10,725 nt of DNA from NCBI GenBank assembly GCA_004802705.1, contig SGPL01000836.1, positions 1 through 10,725 on the forward strand, in the 5' to 3' direction. Made by a program: the position numbers and the translations under genes. The stretch is from Bondarzewia mesenterica. Its lineage: Eukaryota; Basidiomycota; Agaricomycetes; Russulales; Bondarzewiaceae. A model generated the notes under the pieces. The model searched no databases, was not told where the DNA came from, and saw nothing but the letters and a program-made list of their open reading frames with translations. Positions 1-7,644 of this stretch are shown here, one piece after another. Position 1 is the stretch's first letter. The number at the start of each line of letters is the position of its first letter.

Positions 1-2050
1 GAGCTTGAGTGCTGTTTAGCATCATAGATCGTGAGCATCCAACACATGGAGAAGGTCTAGAGCATTGATGAAGCATGGTCTCGTGATCGGAGGTCAAAGC
101 AGTCAAGCTGAGAAGTGATCACAAGAGATTGCAACAGGTCAGTAGAGATCACAAGATATCACAGAAGGATGAGAATGATCAAAGCTTGGGATCTGAAATG
201 AAGGGACAAAAATAGTGGTCTCCAAGGTTAAGGAGCAGGGGTGCTCATCATCGGCATACAATATCTTACCTTATATGTCTTGGATGGTGTATAGAATAAA
301 CATCTGCATGCTTAGCTGCTGATTTATCTGCTGGGCAAATTCCTTAATATACCTCTAATAATGCTTCTCGGTAAGACTGTAGTGGCATCAGCATCAGCCT
401 AGACTAGGGAATCAGGCTGAGACTCACTCTCTTTACACCTTAGTGGGTGGTAGGGCAGCATTCTACTTGTTGGCCAGCTCATCATATTTTTTCAACTTAG
501 CTACTGACATCACATGCCTAATGCTTTCACAGCTTGCTGGTAGTGCTAAATATAGGCCTTGGAATTTGATGGGGTGACTGAGTGCTTCATGTAGATGTAG
601 ACCTCGATCTCTTTCCTCTTCTTGTGCTTGATCATCTCATAGGAATTCTACTATCAGAAGTATCTGATCTTGTCCTTCCCTCTTTTTTGAGGGAGTCAGA
701 ACTCAAACCAATCTTTGATATCCTAAAGGGAAGTACCTCAATATCAGTGAATACATTGAGCTCATCAATCAATAGTGACTCACTTTTTAGATGACCATGA
801 GGTAGCTAACGAGCTTGGGGGGAAGGGTGAGAATCCTATCCTTGGGCCATCTATCTGTGAACTTTATGCTGAGCTTATAATTGAGGTCCCCACAATCCTT
901 CATCAACTTCGAGATCCACTTCTTCAAGTTTTCAGTAAGCATGCCACATTCAGCTTTACTAAATCAAGCTAGGTTGCCTTCTATTGGAGAGCAGAGCATG
1001 GGTACAGTAGTGGGAGAGTTAAAAAAGAGGATGATAAAAGAGAGAGAGCTAAACAGCTGACCTTATAGATATGGAACTAATGATATTACTCATTACTCAT
1101 GCAATTTGTCCATTAGGATCAGGGAGTAAGCATTATTCATGTGGGCTAGTATGTCCTTGACATAGAATTGTGCTTCACCAAAACATGCAACCTTGCCAGA
1201 AAGCTTTTACTGCTCACCAATTCACATCATCTGTCTAGTTATGGTAGATCTTAGTGATTTTATAGGTATATCTGTGATTGCACATAATTTATTAACAAAA
1301 AGTCTGTGTGATGTAGAAGTAAAAAAAAAAGTCAATATTTCTAGTAAGGCTGGCTTTAATGATAGCAAGCATTAAAGAGGCCATGATGTCTGGTGTTCAT
1401 TAATTATGAGCTTTTATCATTCACAAATTGCTCTTCATTACAACACAAGTTGCTTGAGTCAATGTAGTGAGGAAAATTGGGTGTTCTTAGTGAAGTAGGC
1501 ACAGCAAGCACTAATATGGCCATAAATCCCCAATATTTATTTCTTTACAGCTCCTGTTAGTGTTAAAAATAAAAGATATGAGAGATATCCACTGTCATAC
1601 TGATGATAAAACCCCATGTGTTATTTGTGAGGGCATGTCTGACAGTGCCTTTGAGTGAGCTAGGTCAAAACTGCTTTCCACTCATTGAACCACAACACTT
1701 GCCTGATTGGGCTAGAATGTGCTAACAGACTACACATCACCTTTCACTTTCTATGCAATGCCTCACACATTCTCAGAACTCCAAAATTATTCTATGACTA
1801 TGCTATACAAGTACATAAATATGGATGTCAAATTGAGTAATAAATTTCTGCATCTGAATGGACCTTAAATTCATGACTCAATGTGACTAAGAGCCACAAC
1901 TTCTTTCAAACTGCTTTTTCTCAATTCTCTCTTTCCAATTTACTCTTAAAAGATTAATCTCATCTCACATACTTCATCATGTTCAGCAGCACTTATCTCA
2001 GCATAGACAAATCTACAAAGTGCCACATTATTTAGTGCTTTTTTCTGTCT
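1..2050. other. AT-rich, CpG-depleted degenerate repeat region
   Basis: No intact gene is visible. I count only eight CpG dinucleotides (near 30, 82, 88, 252, 369, 605, 810 and 910), and none from 912 to 2067, whereas 6001-6300 alone has about 17. Weak minus-strand coding relics lie between 463 and 1206 and are described separately. From about 1210 to 2050 I see no convincing coding segment, RNA gene or repeat, only AT-rich sequence with short homopolymers such as the A-run at 1321-1330. Near 110-175 the string GATCACAAGA recurs imperfectly. The likely reading is old, formerly methylated transposon debris; this is inference from composition. Confidence 0.6.
463..1206 (-). pseudogene. Shredded coding relic, probably transposon-derived
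   Basis: Three protein-like segments read from right to left on the minus strand. The first (1206-1096) includes GKVACFGEAQFYVKD and ends at two adjacent stops. The second (963-790) is open for 58 codons and includes MLTENLKKWISKLMKDCG and DRWPKDRILTLPPKLVSYLM. The third (722-463) is rich in Lys, Asp and Glu (DIKDWFEF, EMIKHKKRKEIEV, then after a frame change SVAKLKKYDELANK) and is broken by at least five stops. The frames differ between segments, so indels as well as stops have accumulated. The first segment vaguely resembles a domain found beside fungal DNA-transposon genes, but I cannot name the family. Overlapping plus-strand open frames at 582-972 look like shadows. Confidence 0.4.
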
Positions 2051-2590
2051 TAAATAGTCCAGCTAAACGTGCTTTTTGCCCATTGCCAATAGTCTAACTG
2101 AGCTTGGCCGATGGCAATGTAGGCCTATCTCTGATGGTTCAGCCGGCGTCATTATTTGCTTACTCTGACAGTTGAGCTGAGCAGGATGCATGCAGGTATT
2201 GCCCTTGCCTGTTTGCTGCTATCCTCTACCTCTGACAGTTTGGCTGAGCATGAGCAGGGCAATATTAGGCCCTTGCCCATTTGCCACTATCCTCTGCCTC
2301 TAATAGTTTAACCAAGCATGAGTAGGGCAATATTAAGCTCTTATCTATTTGTCATTGTCCCTCGCCTCTGACAGTTTGGCTAAGCATGAGCAGAGCAATA
2401 TTGGGCCTTTGCCCATTTGCCACCATCCCCTGCCTCTGATGGTTCAGCTAAGCATGAGCAGGGCAATATTGGGCTCTTGCTCATTTATCACCATCTCCTA
2501 CCTCTGACAGTTCAGCTGAGCATGAACAGGGCAATATTATAGCCTTACCCCCNTCGCTGATGCCCGATCTTGACAGTTCAGCTGACTATT
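2050..2590. repeat. Tandem array, 68-base degenerate unit
   Basis: Units can be phased on the motif CCTCTGACAGTTYRGCTGAG. Phase points are at 2229, 2297, 2365, 2433 and 2501, each exactly 68 bases apart. A 67-base unit precedes them (2162-2228) and a last partial copy of the motif lies near 2567-2585. More diverged fragments reach left to about 2050. Each good unit also carries GGGCAATATT followed about 10 bases later by TTGCCC, so GGGCAA and TTGCCC could pair as a short hairpin (for example 2257-2262 with 2273-2278). Copies differ mainly by transitions. No coding potential is seen. There are no unrelated spacers between units, so this is a satellite or minisatellite and not CRISPR. It may be an internal repeat of an older transposon. 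Confidence 0.85.
2553..2553. other. Ambiguous base (N) beside a repeat/element junction
   Basis: The only N in the window lies in the last tandem unit, about 20-35 bases from the point where repeat sequence gives way to the truncated retrotransposon. It flags a weak base call or a closed assembly gap at this place. Confidence 0.9.
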
Positions 2591-5150
2591 GAAAAGTTTG
2601 GGATTGTGAGATGATTGAATGAGAATGAAGGCACGGGCACCGAGTTCGCGGAGGTGAGACAGATCAGGGCGAGAACCAGACCACATTTCCTAAGGGGTTT
2701 TGAGGGATAGTGCACGCGTCGGAGTCCGGTTTTTGAGGTAGCACACAGTGGCAAGACATTCGGCCCATAGAGAAGGAGGCAAACATAGGTCAGAAAGAAT
2801 AGCACGAGTTCGGTCCATAAGCATGCGGTGAGCACGTTTGACTTCACCCATATGTGCTGAGGTGTAAGGCACAGAGACCTGATGGACGATCTCATCGTCG
2901 GCAAGATACCTCTCGAACTCATTTGCAGTAAATTCACCACCATTGTCAGTTCGGAAAATGCTGACTTCAGAGCCAAGTTGTTTTTCGACCATGGCACGCC
3001 AGTGACGAAACGTGGGTAAGGAATCTGATTTGTGGCAAAGAGAGTAGCAAAAGGACATGCGGCTGAAATCACAGATTAAGTTCAGAGAGAAACACTGTCC
3101 ACTACGAGCTGCAACAGCCTCCGGGCCAATGATATCGGCAAAGATGATTCCCAAAGGTCGGGTGGCACGGTGTCCTTGGCGTACCTTAGGCAATGGGTTC
3201 TTCGTCTGCTTCGCGAGAATGCAGTGATCACATGTGGGTGGTAAAGACGAGAAATCAGTGGGCATACCTGATGCCAAGCCATGACGAGCCATGTGCATGA
3301 TAGACTGAACATTTACATGGCTGAGGCGGCGGTGCCAGGTGTCAAGGTCAGCCGCGGAGGCGGAGGCAGCGATAGAGGGAAGCAAGGAAGTGGGAGTCGG
3401 AGTGCCGTTAAGGTGGTAGAGGTTGTTGGCAGTGCAGTTTCCGGTGGTGACAAGCTTTTGGCTACCAGTCTTGTGGCGAACAAAGCATTGTTGGTCGTCA
3501 AATTGGACAGAGTATTTGTCACCCATGTTGCAGAGGCGACCGACCGAGATTAGGCGAATAGAGGCACCAGGAATGAACAAAACATCAGGGAGAACAAAGA
3601 TGCGCCCTTTACCAAGCCTGAGTCGAAGGGAGCCCTGGCCTAATGCATAAACAGCGGATCCATTCACGCCTCAGATTGCACGAGGGGAGATGGAGGTAAA
3701 ATTGGTGAGATCATCATGGGAAGGTGAAATATGGCAACTGAAACCACTATCAAAAAAATAGGGAGCATCCATGACAAGTGGGGCAGCAACGTCGCAGTTG
3801 GGGCCATAAACGGTCCAGTCAACAGAGCAATGCTCAGTGGGCAATGAGGATGAGGGAATGACTGTGCACAAAAAATAATCTAACTCCTCCTGGGTGAGGG
3901 CAACGGCAGCCGATTCAATGAAGGCACCATCAGAGGTAGTTGGAGTAGCTGGGGCACGAGTGGCATTGTCGGGGGCAGCGGGAGTGGCAGCAGCGGTAGC
4001 AGAGGAATTACCAGCGTGGCATTTCCGGTCACGCAGGACAGCCTCAGGTGGTTTGCCGAAAGTAGCCCAGCAGTTTGCAGATATGTGATGGCCACCGCAG
4101 TGAGCACACGTGGGAGGTGGTCCACGAGGTTTGTTGTTATTGCCAGAGGTACCAGTGGTAGCGGTAGTGACAGTAGAGTCAAGGAATTGAGAGCGGCCAC
4201 GCGAGTATTTGCCAGATTGCTTGGTACGGCTCTCGTCTAAGGCCTCTAGATGACGGCGAAAAGAGGTGATAGAAAAATCGCCAACTGTCTGAATCGTCTG
4301 ACGGACGTCAGGGTAATGGGCCGAAAGAGCCTGCAAGCCAATAACAATAGCTAGGCTTTCGCATGTAAGATTGCCGTTCTCGAAAATACGGTCAACATCA
4401 GCAATTATGTCATCTCAGGTGGTGATGAGAGAAGAATTGGTGGGAAACTTATGGCTGAGAGCATGGCGAATGGCGTTAACCTGTGCGATGATCCCCTTGT
4501 CAATGAACTCATCACGAATGGCCAGCCAGAGAGACCGAGCAGTAGTATAGTTCCGGTTAAGATGTTCCATGCGACGACGGACGGGATGGGTCAACCGTGA
4601 TAGAATTAGATTCTTTACCATGAGGTCAGTGCGATCCCAAATGTATGCTTGTCGGGAGTTGAGGGTTCCAAAATCGTCACGATCGGTAGTGATGAGCGCA
4701 CCATATGTGAGAAGCTCAACACGGGTCAGGCAATCCTTGGCCCAAGTATTGTAGTTGTCATTGGTAAGGGGGGGAAGTCCCCAAAATGAGACTGGGCAGT
4801 TTGCAATTGGGTACGCAACTTTGATTCCGCCTTCGACGATAGGGGAGACTGAGCCTTCGGGTTCAGGATCGATGCAGATCGATGTCGTCGGAATCAGATC
4901 CAGAGCTTGGGCGAGTTGGGGCAATCGACAGGTGGGTATTACGGTGGGGGCGGTTTGGCACTGCTACCTCAGGTTCCGATAAAGGAATGGGTTGTTTCAT
5001 AGACTTCCGAGCACTGGGTCCCGAGATATCAGAGTCATATTCAGGTTCATCGTGATAAACGATAGTTGCTTGCATGGGGGTAAAATCGTCGTCATCAGGA
5101 ATCGAGACAGAATGTGGGAGAGACATGGCAGGCAACCAGTGGGAATACAC
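2590..5150 (-). pseudogene. Copia-type gag-pol polyprotein, broken and 3'-truncated
   Basis: This encoded one Gag-protease-integrase-RT polyprotein. Likely starts are ATG at 5150 or 5126. An acidic N-terminus (5150-4863) lies one frame off from the remainder, so a frameshift sits around 4863-4925. From 4924 on a single frame continues to about 2585, interrupted by TGA 4417-4415, TGA 3673-3671 and TAG 2692-2690. Visible landmarks are a gag-like NYNTW segment, the zinc knuckle CAHCGGHHISANC (4108-4070), protease DSGFSCHI (DSG at 3751-3743) and WHRRLSH with CDHC. The integrase has FADIIGP (Asp codon 3136-3134) and TDNGGEF (2950-2930). The usual catalytic Glu, in the G-x-x-E-R context, reads GEVKR, with Lys at 2839-2837. 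The frame continues past the last stop with RPDLSHLRELGARAF, typical of copia integrase. The zinc knuckle spacing is C-x2-C-x3-H-x4-C, one residue shorter than the usual CCHC spacing. Confidence 0.9.
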
Positions 5151-5229
5151 AAGACAGAGATGGACAAGTTATAGATGAAGCGGCAGCATGAGAGTCATAG
5201 GGATAGCGCCGGTAAGAATTTACTCGTTA

Positions 5230-5241
5230 GGGCCCATAACC
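5230..5241 (-). other. Primer-binding site, half-tRNA type (initiator tRNA-Met)
   Basis: The plus strand reads GGGCCCATAACC directly next to the LTR end. This is the anticodon arm of eukaryotic initiator tRNA-Met (the CAU anticodon is inside it), so the element's sense strand is complementary to an internal tRNA segment and not to the CCA 3' end. The Drosophila copia element is known to prime from a tRNA half cleaved in the anticodon region, and this site matches that arrangement. Confidence 0.8.
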
Positions 5242-5261
5242 TGTTGGAAATTATAGCTCAT

Positions 5262-5425
5262 CTATTTGAGTCCTTATCTCAGTCGTAGAGTAGTGGGGAA
5301 ATGACTATACTACACACCTATTCGAGTCCTTATCTAGTAAGTAATGGGCGTGTGAGTGACAGTAAAAACAAGAGAAAAGGATAGTATCTAGCGTACCTCA
5401 ATCGTAGAGTAGTGGGGAAATGACT
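5262..5425. repeat. Direct repeats inside the LTR
   Basis: A 24-base block beginning TCGTAGAGTAGTGGGGAAAT occurs exactly at 5283-5306 and again at 5402-5425 (119 bases apart). A second block, CTATTYGAGTCCTTATCT, occurs at 5262-5279 and 5318-5335 (56 bases apart, one difference). These nested duplications lie in the R/U5 side of the LTR. They could be tandem duplications during element evolution or bound by a protein; the sequence does not say which. Confidence 0.85.
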
Positions 5426-5450
5426 GAGGGGGGTAGTACGAAGGATACGA

Positions 5451-5460
5451 GATATATATA
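5451..5460 (-). promoter_or_regulatory. TATA-like box in the LTR
   Basis: The minus strand reads TATATATATC about 112 bases inside the LTR from its outer end, a suitable place for the U3 promoter driving transcription leftward into gag. It points away from the plus-strand gene relic at 5955. Confidence 0.5.
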
Positions 5461-5572
5461 CAGTGGAAAGGGTTTAACACTTACAGCGTCATTGCGTCCT
5501 GCTGGGACGAGCGCATCAGAATGTGTGAGTCACGTGATATAGCTTCCTGTCATGCAAGCTCAGATTTCAACA

Positions 5573-5954
5573 TCTATGGCACCCCAATTTTCTTTCCGAC
5601 ACTGCCCGACCTCCGACTGGCAGTTCCAACTTATACAAGTATAAGGTCTGCAAAGGAGACAAATCTCTAGTATTTCTATCCAGTAAGCTCTCTATTTTTT
5701 TTCTGCTTCAGTGTCTGCTCCCGCTCATCGCGTGCATGTAGCCTCAGACCGTGACTTCTCTGACATCCTTGCACACCATGGCTACACCTGTCACTGCCAC
5801 CTTTGACCAACGTCCGAGGCCGTTCCGCTCATTCTGCGAGTTGATGGCATCACGCTGAAGCCGTATTGAGGGTGAGATCATCACAGCAAGAGACTGCCTC
5901 ATTTTATCCCCTGTACCCAACATCAACTACACTCTATTACTTTTCTCGCCCAAT
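5573..5954. other. Intergenic, former promoter/5' region of the plus-strand gene
   Basis: No gene is seen here. The segment lies between the outer LTR end and the presumed start codon at 5955. It contains a palindrome with TATA-like core at 5630-5645 and a T-rich stretch ending in TTCAG near 5695-5711 that could be a 3' splice site of a 5'-UTR intron. The first bases (TCTAT, 5573-5577) would be one copy of a target duplication if the other LTR were present. Confidence 0.5.
5630..5645. promoter_or_regulatory. Near-perfect palindrome with TATA-like sequence
   Basis: CTTATAC and GTATAAG are exact inverse complements separated by AA. It lies about 310 bases upstream of the plus-strand start codon. 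It could be a binding site or a TATA-type core element; nothing further can be said. Confidence 0.3.
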
Positions 5955-7098
5955 ATGCCTTTCACCCCGGAACCACCCACGCATGTCGAAAACTAGCCTT
6001 TCACGTACCATTCAGATGGTATGCTCAGTCCATTCGAACACACGAAATGGCCCCAAGCATACTTCAATAGGAAACCGCACAATATCGCTGCGCCCATGAA
6101 CCCCGACCTCCTCAACTTCAATATTAGTGACGAGCGAGGACCGGGCCCTACATTCCCCCTCGGACCCTCACATAGCATCACCAAATTTGACGATGTCGAC
6201 ATCCCATGGGTAATGTTCTCTCCAGCTCAGTTTGTTGTCAGTCAAGATCTACCTAGTGCTCAGGTCAGCACGCTCTGCAACGAACTACTTCGCCGCATGT
6301 GCACCTCCATGACGGAGGTGAAACAGATGTCGGAGCTCATTGGCTGCAAGCAGATGACTGGCAACACCAGCTTAGATAGACATGCCTTGGCCTCTCGTGT
6401 CGCGAATTACAAGTACCAGGCCTATCGATCGGCTTGCCTCTATCGCGCATACACCCAGCTCACGCAAGTTCCGATGTCGACCTTCGACACTCTGCTCTGG
6501 TTCTGGGAGTTTCAGCGGATACTCCTAGATATACGCTCCTGGATCATCTACATGGAGGTGGTGAAGCTGCGCTGGGACAACCCGTTCTTCTGAGTCGAAC
6601 GTCCCGAAGACATCCTTCCTGTCAGAGGTGTTATCACCTCGAATATCGCCTTGGTGAAGCACATGCTCCACATCAGAATCCCGGTTTGGTTGCTTCAGCC
6701 AGCTCACACAGTCACTACGAACATGCTCATCGAGCGTGTCAAGACTGTCGTACAAAGCGGTATACATTTCAGCACCTCAAGAACAATGAGGCATGGCGTG
6801 CATACAGCCGAGGCACCTCTCTGGATGGAAGCTGAGCATGAGGACCGTTCGAATATCCAAGAGATTGTGCGGCATCTCTGCCTGACGAGCCAGCCCACCC
6901 TTCGTCCACTCAAAGCATATTCTCCCATGGATATGACCTCGGTCGCGCAATCTCAGGCATCGCAGAAGTCCGATGCAGCTCTTGTGCATCTCCAGGCAGA
7001 TGTGACTGACTGCTCGCCCCACGATGTCTTGGACGTGATCATAGATACCCCGGTCGAGTGGGTGGAGCTCATCGCCGCCCACAATGAGAAGCTTTATG

Positions 7099-7153
7099 GT
7101 ATGGATATCATCTTCTATCACGTCTCATTTCCTCTGACTCTATTCACGAAAAG
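7099..7153 (+). other. Intron in the plus-strand gene relic
   Basis: GTATGG at the 5' end, a CTGAC branch-like site near 7133 and AAAAG at the 3' end; 55 bases. Removal in phase 1 joins EKLYG to GDFHPMGDMPVQ and links two open frames that otherwise end at 7160 and begin at 7171. Confidence 0.7.
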
Positions 7154-7177
7154 GTGGTGACTTCCACCCAATGGGTG

Positions 7178-7215
7178 ACATGCCAGTCCAGGCCGCTCCA
7201 AACATGCCAGTCCAG
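7178..7215 (+). repeat. Short in-frame duplication
   Basis: ACATGCCAGTCCAG occurs at 7178-7191 and 7202-7215, offset 24 bases, so the protein repeats MPVQ twice in a Pro/Ser-rich linker. The offset keeps the reading frame. Confidence 0.75.
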
Positions 7216-7400
7216 AAAGTCGCTGCTCACTCTCAGCCCATCGGTCTCCATGCGGCTTGGGTATCCGGTAATCCATCATCATCGTCATCTGGTGCATCAC
7301 AAAACACAGCGCCATCTTCTCAACTCCCAGGAGCATCTCAGTTGTCAGGGCTGAAAGGGAGTTTAAAAAAGGCGGGTGCCAAACCTACTCAGGCGAGCCA

Positions 7401-7419
7401 GTGAGTTGCTCGCCCCCAG
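7401..7419 (+). other. Frame-breaking 19-base segment with GT-AG ends
   Basis: The segment begins GTGAGT and ends CCCAG. Reading through it gives stop TGA at 7402-7404. Skipping exactly these bases restores the frame to WLRVLQTMKSVGDV and on to 7582. Nineteen bases is far below normal fungal intron length, and the flanks resemble each other (CCAGTGAGTTG and CCAGTTGGTTG), so a small imperfect duplication or other indel is likelier than a real intron. Confidence 0.45.
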
Positions 7420-7582
7420 TTGGTTGAGGGTGCTCCAGACCATGAAGTCCGTTGGTGATGTGCCCAACCAATTGCTCGATTATTCCCTCCCGCCGGTTCA
7501 CCTGTTTTTCTCTGATAAGAGGCATTTCATCGGAAGGGACTTCCACAATTGGTTGCGCATTCGTATCTGGGCTTACTCGCAG

Positions 7583-7644
7583 GTAGATTCCATTTCATCA
7601 CTTTTGATTCTGCAAGGATTGGTTTAATGAGACTCGTTACGTAG
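7583..7644 (+). other. Intron in the plus-strand gene relic
   Basis: GTAGAT at the 5' end, a TTTAAT branch-like site near 7623 and ACGTAG at the 3' end; 62 bases, phase 0. Its removal joins IWAYSQ to VINPPENKKV, whose frame stays open until TGA 7819 and then continues in frame to 8085. An alternative 3' end at TGCAAG (7616) would give 34 bases and a frame that closes soon after. Confidence 0.55.

Larger units (their letters stand above)
2590..5572 (-). mobile_element. Truncated Ty1/copia-type LTR retrotransposon
   Basis: Read on the minus strand, the order is LTR (5572-5242), primer-binding site (5241-5230), leader, gag with a zinc knuckle, aspartic protease, GAG-pre-integrase zinc domain and integrase core. 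Integrase before reverse transcriptase is the copia order; here the sequence stops after the integrase core, in the segment that would lead to the integrase C-terminus. Reverse transcriptase, RNase H, polypurine tract and 3' LTR are absent, because the 68-base tandem array begins instead at about 2575-2590. No second LTR copy is visible in the window, so a target-site duplication cannot be checked. The element is inactive, with three in-frame stops, a frameshift and a catalytic substitution. It keeps many CpG, unlike the flanking 1-2050 region, so it is probably younger. Confidence 0.9.
5242..5572 (-). repeat. 5' LTR of the copia-type element
   Basis: This 331-base segment has near-inverted ends: TGTTGGAAAT at 5242 and ATTTCAACA ending at 5572, one base apart in length and both closing with TG/CA. 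The primer-binding site begins at the very next base, which fixes the inner end. The outer end is inferred from the inverted termini. In sense orientation it contains a TATA-like run about 110 bases in, and duplicated blocks in its second half. There is no second copy in the window. Confidence 0.8.

Noticed and set aside
582..972. Plus-strand open frames of 70 and 65 codons
   Set aside because: They overlap the minus-strand relic, have no family pattern, and the minus strand gives the more protein-like composition.
1193..1375. Plus-strand open frame of 60 codons
   Set aside because: It lies in CpG-free decayed sequence and runs through an A-run encoding Lys repeats; no recognisable motif.
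2050..2590. CRISPR array
   Set aside because: Units are contiguous and homologous along their whole length with no unique spacers, in a eukaryotic context.
2578..3072. Minus-strand open frame of 164 codons overlapping the integrase
   Set aside because: It is in another frame from the integrase, which carries the TDNGGEF and PYTSAHMG motifs; this is a shadow.
3281..4240. Several plus- and minus-strand frames inside gag-pol
   Set aside because: All are out of frame with the zinc knuckle, protease and integrase motifs and are composition-driven by the GC-rich repeats of Ala/Thr codons.
5573..5577. Target-site duplication TCTAT
   Set aside because: The other end of the element is missing, so no matching copy can be compared.
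6434..7121. Frames of 80-133 codons on both strands within the plus-strand relic
   Set aside because: They overlap the frame that continues coherently across TGA 6591 and into the intron at 7099.
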